A stretch of 6,409 bases of DNA from Bacteroides sp. (GTDB lineage Bacteria > Bacteroidota > Bacteroidia > Bacteroidales > SM23-62), in assembly GCA_030667765.1 (NCBI GenBank), contig DAOUVF010000184.1, positions 1-6,409 on the forward strand, read 5' to 3'. Below the pieces are notes generated by a model that had not been told where the DNA came from, ran no database searches, and saw only the letters and a list, made by a program, of their open reading frames with translations. The position numbers and the translations under genes are program-made. This document shows, piece after piece, positions 1 through 6,409 of this stretch. Position 1 is the first letter of the stretch. Each line of letters starts with the position of its first letter.

Positions 1-2
1 AT

Positions 3-530
3 GAAATTGACCATCTTCTGGAACCCTTCTTACCTCCTCCTGTTTACCTGGTTGTCGATCTAACGGATTACCAGGGTATATCCATCGGACAAGATTATAC
101 TGAAGAAGATCTAGAGGATATCCCGGGTATATCAACGGAACATACGGGTATTTACTTCAGGAACTCCATCCTCGGGGATGGAGAAACCAACCTGCAGACC
201 ACCAGTAACAATGCGGGTTGGCTGGTTGAATTCGAATTAGCTCCCATCCTGCGTGGCAAATATGATGTTTATATACATTTTGCCAGCCATAGAACCAATT
301 CTAATCAGGTACAGGGATTCTGGGACGGAGCACGTTTTGGGCCTGTCCTGGACTTTCAGCACCAGCGGAGAGATCCTGAAGCGGGTTCCTGGCTAAGGGA
401 TTTCAATACGAGTAATTACATAGGGAGGCTCCTTTTGACGGAGACTTCCTCCCACAAAATAAAGTTTATTTCCCTGGGTGGTGGCATCGGGAATTTTGAT
501 TACCTGGTGTTTGAGCCGATTGAGGACTAG
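3..530 (+). CDS. FAS1-type surface protein, C-terminal part only (5' end outside window)
   Basis: The reading frame is open from the left edge to the TAG at 528-530 and gives 175 visible residues. They begin inside the end of a FAS1 domain: the first visible residues, EIDHLLEPF, match the second FAS1 conserved box (NGVFHEIDNLLEPF) of the next gene. The rest is a C-terminal module of about 160 residues, starting near VDLTDYQG, with GFWDGARFG at visible residues 105-113, then GRLLLTET and a terminal GNFDYLVFEPIE. The whole visible part aligns with the end of the gene at 532-2043 with a single one-codon gap and roughly two thirds identity, so the two are tandem paralogues. By analogy the missing part should hold a lipoprotein signal peptide and FAS1 domains, but this is not seen. 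The module's beta-rich pattern and its Asp-Tyr-rich last strand suggest a galactose-binding/CBM-like sandwich; that is inference. The substrate and exact function are unknown. Confidence 0.9.
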   Translation, partial: EIDHLLEPFLPPPVYLVVDLTDYQGISIGQDYTEEDLEDIPGISTEHTGIYFRNSILGDGETNLQTTSNNAGWLVEFELAPILRGKYDVYIHFASHRTNSNQVQGFWDGARFGPVLDFQHQRRDPEAGSWLRDFNTSNYIGRLLLTETSSHKIKFISLGGGIGNFDYLVFEPIED

Positions 531-531
531 T

Positions 532-2043
532 ATGCTATGGAATAATAAAAATAGGATCCTGATATTACTCGTGTCACTGACATGTTTACTGCTGCATGGA
601 TGCAGGGAGGAGGAGCCATTTGAGGTTTTCTTTGAAGAAGAGGAATTGCTGATCTCGGCCTACCTGGAAGAACATGCTGACAAGTATTCATCGCTTATCA
701 GGGTATTGGAGATAACGGAATTGAAAAATACCCTGAATGCCTACGGGCATTATACATTTTTTGCACCCGATGACAACGCGTTCAAACAATTCTGCGAGGA
801 TAATGGGAAAAATACTGTGGAAGAATTTGAAAAGGATTACCTGGTCACACTGGTGAGATATCACCTGATTGATGTTGAACTGGAAAGTTCCTATTTCAGG
901 GATGGGGCCATACAGGATACTACCTATTCAGGTGATTACCTTGTGATTACTTTCTCAGAAGGCGGCCTCGAAACCATCCTGGTCAATGATGCCCTCATAA
1001 CCGACCGTGACATAAATGTTGAAAACGGGATCATCCACGGGATAGACAAGGTGCTCAGTCCCCTGGTAGGATCAATATTTGACCGGCTATATGAATCCGA
1101 AGCATATAGCATATTTAGTGCAGCCCTTGAGATTACCGGGCTTACAGACACTTTAAACCTGGTCAGGATAGATCTTAATGAGGATATATCTTTCAGGAGC
1201 AGATTTACAATTTTTGCTGAACAAGATGACACATACAAGCAAAATGGGATAGCGTCGGTAAGTGATCTTGTTGCAAAGTACGAAGATGGCTTATATCAGT
1301 ACATGGCCTATCACATTGTACCCGGATTGTATTTCCTGAATAAGATCGATTCATTCAATTATCCTACCCTGGCTGAAAACATGTTGATCAATGTGATGCT
1401 TGATAACAATATCTACCTGAACCGGCATAAAGAAGATGAAGGTGGACAGTCTGCAGAAAAATACATTACAGTGATCGAGGAGAATTCCAACCAGCAGGCC
1501 AAGAACGGGGTATTTCATGAAATTGACAACCTGCTGGAACCCTTTGAACCGGATCCCGCTCATCTGATCATTGACCTGACGGATTACCAGGGCCTGAACC
1601 TGGGATGGTCCTATGCTGAAAAAGACCTGGAGGATATCCCGGGCATTTCAGCTGAGAATACCGGTTTACAATTCAGGAATTCAATCCTGGCCGATGGTGA
1701 GACGAACCTGCAGACAACCAGCAATACTGTGGGCTGGGTAGTTGAGTTTGAACTGGCACCCATCCTGCGCGGCAAATATGATGTTTACCTGCACTGGGCC
1801 AGCCATCCTATCAATACCGGATCAGCACAAGGATTCTGGGATGGAGCACGTTTCGGGAGCCTGTTCAGTTTTGTGCACAATAAGCGGTGGCCCGGTGTGG
1901 AATGGAAGTACGATTACAATACCAGCACTTATATGGGCAGGTTGTTGTTGACAGAAACAATGACGCACAAAATAAAATTTATTTCCCTGCAGAATGGTTA
2001 TGGGAATTTTGATTACCTGGCATTTTGGCCAATAGAGGAGTAA
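532..2043 (+). CDS. Two-FAS1-domain lipoprotein with CBM-like C-terminal module
   Basis: The product has 503 residues. The ATG at 532 is chosen because it places a short charged N-region (NNKNR) before a hydrophobic core and a lipobox-like LLHGC with Cys24, as in exported lipoproteins. The frame opens earlier at GTG 478, but that start would lie inside the preceding gene and add 18 residues before the signal. FAS1 domain 1 spans about 36-178 (YTFFAPDDNAF at 74-84, YHLID at 110-114, NGIIHGIDKVLSP at 165-177). FAS1 domain 2 spans about 179-340 (FTIFAEQDD at 225-233, YHIVPG at 260-265, NGVFHEIDNLLEP at 325-337). Residues 344-503 form a module shared with the upstream paralogue, with GFWDGARFG at 434-442, GRLLLTET at 469-476 and GNFDYLAFWP at 491-500. 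FAS1 domains are known adhesion/binding folds. Surface exposure, binding to a glycan or protein ligand, and partnership with the downstream SusC receptor are inferred. Only 1 bp separates it from the gene before. Confidence 0.93.
   Translation: MLWNNKNRILILLVSLTCLLLHGCREEEPFEVFFEEEELLISAYLEEHADKYSSLIRVLEITELKNTLNAYGHYTFFAPDDNAFKQFCEDNGKNTVEEFEKDYLVTLVRYHLIDVELESSYFRDGAIQDTTYSGDYLVITFSEGGLETILVNDALITDRDINVENGIIHGIDKVLSPLVGSIFDRLYESEAYSIFSAALEITGLTDTLNLVRIDLNEDISFRSRFTIFAEQDDTYKQNGIASVSDLVAKYEDGLYQYMAYHIVPGLYFLNKIDSFNYPTLAENMLINVMLDNNIYLNRHKEDEGGQSAEKYITVIEENSNQQAKNGVFHEIDNLLEPFEPDPAHLIIDLTDYQGLNLGWSYAEKDLEDIPGISAENTGLQFRNSILADGETNLQTTSNTVGWVVEFELAPILRGKYDVYLHWASHPINTGSAQGFWDGARFGSLFSFVHNKRWPGVEWKYDYNTSTYMGRLLLTETMTHKIKFISLQNGYGNFDYLAFWPIEE
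1519..2043 (+). repeat. Diverged direct repeat of 3-530 (paralogous C-terminal module)
   Basis: This coding segment (525 bp) is homologous to 3-530 (528 bp). The translations align throughout with one single-codon gap, and long identical protein stretches occur, such as VEFELAPILRGKYDVY. At the DNA level many third positions differ, for example ctgcgtggcaaatatgat against ctgcgcggcaaatatgat. The copies therefore come from an old tandem gene duplication under protein-level constraint and not from a recent event. The repeat probably extends left of the window over the FAS1 part of the first gene. Confidence 0.85.
2034..2040 (+). promoter_or_regulatory. Shine-Dalgarno-like site for the gene at 2049
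   Basis: The purine run AGAGGAG lies 8 nt before the ATG at 2049 and inside the last codons of the preceding gene. It is the clearest ribosome-binding-like sequence at any of the starts in this window and supports the ATG at 2049. The earlier ATG at 2043-2045 is followed at once by TAA and cannot be used. Many Bacteroidota genes lack a strong site of this kind, so its role is plausible but not certain. Confidence 0.5.
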
Positions 2044-2048
2044 TGTAA

Positions 2049-3530
2049 ATGAAAAGGACCATTATATATATTGTTAATCGTACAGCCTTGATAATCATGG
2101 TAATGGTAGCTGCCGGGTCCATTGATTCATGCAATCTGAATGATGAGTGGGATAAATACTATGAAAACGCACCGGGCCGGACGGGTGAAAACGTACTCAC
2201 CATGATTGCGGAAAATGAAAACTATAGTAATTTCTATAATGCTCTGATTGAGAACGGCTTTGAGACACTGCTTTCCAAGAATCAGTATTTCACCCTATTT
2301 GTGCCCGTCAATTCGGCCTTCGATGGACTCCCTGATTACACTGAAGAGGAGTGGATCGATATGCTGGGTTTCCATATCATTTATGCAAAGCTTTTGTCCC
2401 ATGAGTTTACTGATCTGGACCTTCTGACAACTATGGGAAAGTATCTCAAAATGAAAAAAGGTACAAACAATGAGGTAAAGATTTTCGAATCCACCATAAA
2501 TATGGACATGGTGGATAACTACTGCCGGAATGGGGTCATACATGAGATCGACAGGCTACTTGTGCCCATGCCGAATATATACGAATACATTATGGACCTG
2601 GACACATCATTCAGTATCCTCCAGGATTTCATTCTCTCGATGGACTACCGATTCATTGATTATGAAAACAGTGAAAGGATCGGTGTGGACGATAACGGTA
2701 ACGCTATATATGACACCGTTTGGAAAACGGAAAACTATTTCCTTGATAATATTGCGGGTCTGAACAGCGAATCAAAGGCTTATACCGGTTTTATCCCCAG
2801 GAACGATTATGTTCGTGAAGCCCTGGGCATGGTCGGTGAATATTTTGGGAACATCGAGGATATGGATGAAGTAGCGTACAGCCAGTTATTATATATCACT
2901 TTCAGCGGAAGTTTCATGAAAGATGCCTATTCCCAGGCAAATTTACCAGATACCATTGTGTCCGTAACCGGAAAGACCTACGAAAAGTCAATCCTAAGTT
3001 TCAATCAGACTGACCTGGTGCTGAGCAATGGAATGGTGCATATGCTTGCCAGTATGACCATACCCAAAAGTTTTTTCCTGTTGCCCATAACAATTGAATG
3101 TGACCGGAAAGAAAACAGGACGGTTTCAAATACCATTTATGAAATTGAACAGAGAAGTGATACCCGGGCTACCAATGGTTCGTTCGTCTACTATGGCTGC
3201 GCTTTTGTTGGTGACTATATTGAATACACCGTCGATATGGTCCTGAGAACCAAATACTGGTTCATCTGGACGGGACCCAGGCAGGGGCCTTCTACCTACC
3301 AGTTATCTGTGAAGGATGAAAAGACCGGCGAGTTCGTTTACCTGGGTGAGCCGGTGGATAACTGGGCAAAAGGATGGTTCATCCCTGTAGAGTCAGGGTC
3401 ATACACATTCGATGAATTCGGAACAAAGACTGTCAGGATAAATATCGTGAGTGAATTGCCCGTTGTGGGACTAAATTCAATCTACATAGATTACATAAAA
3501 TTGGTACCTGATGAAGTTTATAATCAGTAG
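2049..3530 (+). CDS. Two-FAS1-domain lipoprotein with CBM6-like C-terminal domain
   Basis: The product has 493 residues. The N-terminus is a basic MKRT, a hydrophobic segment to about residue 22, then SIDSC with Cys28 as the likely lipidated residue. The lipobox is imperfect (Asp at -2), but the following NLNDEWDKYY resembles the acidic/aromatic start common after the Cys in Bacteroidota surface lipoproteins. FAS1 domain 1 covers about 48-175 (YFTLFVPVNSAF at 80-91, FHIIYAKLL at 108-116, NGVIHEIDRLLVP at 161-173). FAS1 domain 2, about 178-342, is more diverged (YTGFIPRNDYV at 245-255, SNGMVHML at 326-333) and has a hydrophilic insertion with DDNGN near its start. Residues 347-493 are beta-rich, with GDYIEYTVD at 388-396 and YIDYIKLVP at 479-487, a pattern like CBM6/galactose-binding folds. 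It shares its plan with the upstream gene but is clearly not a close copy. A surface role as a ligand-binding partner of the SusC product is inferred from the operon; the ligand is unknown. Confidence 0.93.
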   Translation: MKRTIIYIVNRTALIIMVMVAAGSIDSCNLNDEWDKYYENAPGRTGENVLTMIAENENYSNFYNALIENGFETLLSKNQYFTLFVPVNSAFDGLPDYTEEEWIDMLGFHIIYAKLLSHEFTDLDLLTTMGKYLKMKKGTNNEVKIFESTINMDMVDNYCRNGVIHEIDRLLVPMPNIYEYIMDLDTSFSILQDFILSMDYRFIDYENSERIGVDDNGNAIYDTVWKTENYFLDNIAGLNSESKAYTGFIPRNDYVREALGMVGEYFGNIEDMDEVAYSQLLYITFSGSFMKDAYSQANLPDTIVSVTGKTYEKSILSFNQTDLVLSNGMVHMLASMTIPKSFFLLPITIECDRKENRTVSNTIYEIEQRSDTRATNGSFVYYGCAFVGDYIEYTVDMVLRTKYWFIWTGPRQGPSTYQLSVKDEKTGEFVYLGEPVDNWAKGWFIPVESGSYTFDEFGTKTVRINIVSELPVVGLNSIYIDYIKLVPDEVYNQ

Positions 3531-6409
3531 GAAGAAATACCACCTTCTAACAGTGCTATCACTGCTGTTCCTTGTCAATCTGGCATTACTCGGGCAGGCA
3601 GACAGTGTAACTGTCAGAGGACGGGTATATGCTGCTGAAACAGGTCTGCCCCTGGGCGATATTGGGATCAGTGCTGTAAATGCCCAGGTTGAAGCGGTCA
3701 GCACCAACCAGGAAGGCGAATTTGAGATTATCCTGCCTAGCAAGAATGAACAGGTCTTAATTTCCTACCCTGGTTATAAAGGAAAAACAGTATTCCTGAA
3801 TGGAAGGGAGAATGTTGAAGTATGGTTGCTTGAGGAGGATGACATTTCAGTCAGCAATGAAGCAGGCATGATCTTCAGGGAGGTACCGCTCAGGGATATT
3901 CCGGCTGCTGTGGATGCCGGCAACCTGATTGACTTCAACAGGTCCACCAACACCTCCTTTGGCCAGGACCTGCAGGGAATGATAACCGGGCTGAATGTAA
4001 TCAACCGCTCAGGAATGCCGGGTGAAGGTGCTTATATGTATACAAGAGGTTTCTCCTCACTATTCTCTTCATCCATTCCATTGGTAGTTGTGGATGGAAT
4101 GCTTATCAGACCGGAAGGATTTGACAATCCTGAAATCAACGGATTTCATCACAATCCCCTGGTGGATATTGATAAAAGGGATATTGCAGGGATAACCCTT
4201 TTGAAAGATGCTGCCAGCAGTGGGCCTTATGGGATTAAAGCTGCAAATGGCGTACTGATAATAACAACAACGCCCCCCAGGGGTGGGAAGACTACCCTGG
4301 ATGTCTCATTATCCGGCGGGATTTCATCCGCACCTTCACAGATCCCCGTTATGGATGCCGCTCATTACAGTTCTTTTACCATGGAGCAGCTGTATGATGC
4401 AGGGATGAGCAGTGAAGAAATATTCGAGGAATACCCCTTCCTGGAATTTGATCCTGAATATTTATATTACCCGCGCTATAATAATAATACAAATTGGCAG
4501 GATGAAGTATTCAGGACCGGGAAACTCTATGACGCCCACCTGATCGTCAGGGGTGGGGATGCACGTGCGAGGTATTCCCTTTCGGGTGGATACCTCAAAA
4601 ATGAAGCGATCCTGAAAAACACGTCCTACAGCAGGTTTAACTTCCGTTTCAATTCAGTCGTCCAGGTATCTCCAAAATTCGATATCGGATTCAACCTTGG
4701 TTACACAAGCGGGCGGTATAACCTTATGGAAACCGGCGCCTCAACACAGACAAATCCAATTTTGGCAGGTTTGATCAAATCTCCCCTGCTTACCGTTTAC
4801 CAGAAGGACCAGGAAGGTATCAGCCTGCCTGTATATGATGATGTTGCTGATTTCGGATTTAGCAATCCCGCTGTTATTGTAAATGAAGTTGAGGCATCAG
4901 ATGCAACCTCAAAATTCCTTGGCGTTTCCTACTTACAATTTAAAATTACTGATAAACTGAAAGCAAGGGTCCAGTTTGGGCTGGACAGGCTCAAGTCGAA
5001 TGAGAAGATCTTTCGACCCTCATGGGGTATGGCCAGGCAGGGGGATGGATCTGCAGAAAGGTCCATGAGTGTAAAGGTTGACCAGTACTACTCTCTATTA
5101 AGCGAGGCAGGGATCAGCTACCGGAACAGGTTCAATTACATCCACGATCTCACCATTGATGCAGGAGCCCGGTACATGGTCAACCGGCTTGTCCAGGATT
5201 TTGGGGCTTCACAAAATTCAGCGACCGATGAATTCAAGGATCTGAATTCCGGCAAGGCTGATGAGAAGTCTGTTGGGGGATTTGAAGAAAAATGGAGCTG
5301 GCTTAATTACTACCTGTCAGGAAATTATATTCTGAAAGACCGGTACCTGTTATCAGCAAATCTCTCGCTGGATGCATCCTCTAAATTTGGTAATAAGGTG
5401 GAGGATGGTATATCAATGGCAGGCTATCCGTTCGCAGTGCTGCCATCGGCAGGGTTCGCCTGGAGATTATCCTCGGAATCCTTCATGCATAACATCAAGT
5501 TCCTTGACGAACTGAAACTAAGAGCATCTTACGGTTTAACGGGCAGTGATGATTTTATCAATTATTATACCCGCCTGTATTATTCCACCATACCATATTA
5601 TTCCATTACCGGTTTCCAACTGAACGGTCTTTATAACCCGGGATTGAAATGGGAGGTTGTAAAACAGACTAACCTGGGACTTGACCTGGCCCTTTTCAGG
5701 GAGCGGCTCATACTGAATGCAGACTGGTTTAAGTCCGTGACAGAAGATATGATAACATATACATCCTTACCAACCTACTACGGATACGAAACCTATGCAT
5801 CCAACGGGGGATCCAGCCAGAATACCGGATATGAGTTCAATATTTACGGGAAACCAGTGAACAGTACCTTTAAATGGGAAGTAAATGCCAGCTTATCAAA
5901 ATACGATAATAAAGTGATCACATTGGAGAATGATGAGATCATTACAAGCTTTACGGGAGGGGAAAAGATCACCCGGGCCGGGGATCCCATGGGACTGTTT
6001 TACGGATACAGGTCAGATGGGGTCTTTGAATCACAGCAACATGCGGATGATGCGAACCTGTTTGATAAGTCCGGACGAAGGTTCAATGCCGGGGATATTC
6101 GCTTTGCCGACCTGGATGGTAACGGGATCATTGATGAACAGGATAAAACCATTATCGGCAATCCCCATCCCGAATTTATTGCCGGCCTGTATAATAGATT
6201 TTCCTTTAAGGGCTGGGCATTAATTTTATTTGTCCAGGGTGTAAATGGTGTTGATGTTTTTAATTATGTCAGGTCACAGACTGAATCAATGACAGGTGTG
6301 GAGAACCAAACGAAAGCCATTTATAACCGGTGGACCACTGAGGGACAGCAAACCGTTATCCCCAGGGCAAGCTATGGTGATCCGATGGGTAATAACCGGT
6401 TCTCAAGCC
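3511..6409 (+). CDS. SusC/RagA-type TonB-dependent outer-membrane receptor (3' end outside window)
   Basis: The frame is open from the ATG at 3511 to the right edge (966 residues). The start overlaps the preceding gene by 20 bp and directly gives a signal peptide: a basic KKYH region, a Leu-rich core and a likely cleavage near LLGQA-DS at about residue 30. Residues 33-110 form a carboxypeptidase-regulatory-like beta domain (VTVRGRVY, then EGEFEI and YPGYKG). The plug follows at about 125-260, with the SusC hallmarks PLVVVDG at 190-196 and LLKDAASSGPYGIKAANGV at 230-248. A beta-barrel of alternating aromatic strands fills the rest. The SusC signature DIRFADLDGNGIID at 862-875, followed by IIGNPHPEF at 881-889, confirms the family. 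Such receptors import oligosaccharides or other large ligands across the outer membrane using TonB energy, normally capped by a SusD lipoprotein. A full-length SusC usually exceeds 1000 residues, so the last barrel strands are missing. The usual EVVVVGYG stretch before the plug is not recognisable. The substrate is unknown. Confidence 0.95.
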   Translation, partial: MKFIISRKKYHLLTVLSLLFLVNLALLGQADSVTVRGRVYAAETGLPLGDIGISAVNAQVEAVSTNQEGEFEIILPSKNEQVLISYPGYKGKTVFLNGRENVEVWLLEEDDISVSNEAGMIFREVPLRDIPAAVDAGNLIDFNRSTNTSFGQDLQGMITGLNVINRSGMPGEGAYMYTRGFSSLFSSSIPLVVVDGMLIRPEGFDNPEINGFHHNPLVDIDKRDIAGITLLKDAASSGPYGIKAANGVLIITTTPPRGGKTTLDVSLSGGISSAPSQIPVMDAAHYSSFTMEQLYDAGMSSEEIFEEYPFLEFDPEYLYYPRYNNNTNWQDEVFRTGKLYDAHLIVRGGDARARYSLSGGYLKNEAILKNTSYSRFNFRFNSVVQVSPKFDIGFNLGYTSGRYNLMETGASTQTNPILAGLIKSPLLTVYQKDQEGISLPVYDDVADFGFSNPAVIVNEVEASDATSKFLGVSYLQFKITDKLKARVQFGLDRLKSNEKIFRPSWGMARQGDGSAERSMSVKVDQYYSLLSEAGISYRNRFNYIHDLTIDAGARYMVNRLVQDFGASQNSATDEFKDLNSGKADEKSVGGFEEKWSWLNYYLSGNYILKDRYLLSANLSLDASSKFGNKVEDGISMAGYPFAVLPSAGFAWRLSSESFMHNIKFLDELKLRASYGLTGSDDFINYYTRLYYSTIPYYSITGFQLNGLYNPGLKWEVVKQTNLGLDLALFRERLILNADWFKSVTEDMITYTSLPTYYGYETYASNGGSSQNTGYEFNIYGKPVNSTFKWEVNASLSKYDNKVITLENDEIITSFTGGEKITRAGDPMGLFYGYRSDGVFESQQHADDANLFDKSGRRFNAGDIRFADLDGNGIIDEQDKTIIGNPHPEFIAGLYNRFSFKGWALILFVQGVNGVDVFNYVRSQTESMTGVENQTKAIYNRWTTEGQQTVIPRASYGDPMGNNRFSS

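Noticed and set aside
1..63. A 20-codon ATG reading frame at the very start whose product looks like a hydrophobic signal-like peptide
   Set aside because: It lies out of frame inside the partial FAS1-type gene, whose frame is strongly supported by homology to the gene at 532-2043; the hydrophobicity is a by-product of the overlapping codons.
478..531. Upstream GTG extension of the gene at 532
   Set aside because: It would overlap the end of the preceding gene by 53 bp and put 18 non-signal residues before a good lipoprotein signal peptide; the ATG at 532 fits better.
936..1238. Minus-strand open frame of 100 codons
   Set aside because: It is antisense to the first and second FAS1 domains of the gene at 532-2043, with no recognisable domain; it is a shadow of the real gene.
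528..2050. Possible promoters or terminators between the FAS1 genes
   Set aside because: The gaps are only 1 and 5 bp, and no hairpin with a T-run or Bacteroidota-type -7/-33 pair was seen at the junctions.
3477..4004. Two minus-strand open frames (3477-3743 and 3774-4004)
   Set aside because: Both are antisense to the well-supported N-terminal and plug regions of the SusC-type receptor and show no family features.
6103..6150. Dockerin/EF-hand-like loop DLDGNGIIDEQD
   Set aside because: It looks like a cohesin-dockerin calcium loop, but this D-x-D/N-G-x-G pattern is a regular part of SusC-family barrels, so no dockerin is claimed.
5930..6223. A 97-codon plus-strand open frame
   Set aside because: It is a different frame within the receptor gene, where the correct frame encodes the SusC signature GDIRFADLDGNGIID.

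Overview
The window looks like a chromosomal piece of a Bacteroidota (Bacteroidetes) genome. It carries Cys-anchored surface lipoproteins with FAS1 (fasciclin) domains directly followed by a SusC/RagA-type TonB-dependent receptor, a combination typical of that phylum. Base composition is moderate and looks even across all genes, and nothing in the sequence suggests recent transfer. Genus and species cannot be read from the sequence.

All genes are on the + strand and packed end to end: (1) 3-530, the 3' end of a FAS1-type protein whose start lies outside the window; (2) 532-2043, a complete lipoprotein with two FAS1 domains and a roughly 160-residue C-terminal module; (3) 2049-3530, a second complete two-FAS1 lipoprotein with a different, CBM6-like C-terminal module; (4) 3511-6409, a SusC-type outer-membrane receptor cut by the window end. 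The junctions are a 1 bp gap, a 5 bp gap and a 20 bp overlap. This leaves no room for promoters or terminators, so the four genes are best read as one operon whose promoter is upstream of the window. There is no gene-free stretch over 300 bases and no RNA gene, IS element or CRISPR array was seen.

Genes 1 and 2 are tandem paralogues: their last about 175 residues are roughly two thirds identical by hand alignment. Gene 3 has the same plan (lipoprotein signal, FAS1, FAS1, C-terminal beta-rich module) but an unrelated-looking C-terminal module.

The likely working model, by inference, is a SUS-like outer-membrane uptake system. In it the FAS1 lipoproteins are surface-exposed binding or adhesion partners of the SusC channel, possibly recognising a glycan or glycoprotein. 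A SusD-type lipoprotein would be expected just past the right edge. The substrate is unknown. The points most worth attention are the tandem FAS1 lipoproteins feeding into a SusC gene, the undescribed-looking C-terminal modules, and the atypical N-terminal/plug junction of the receptor.
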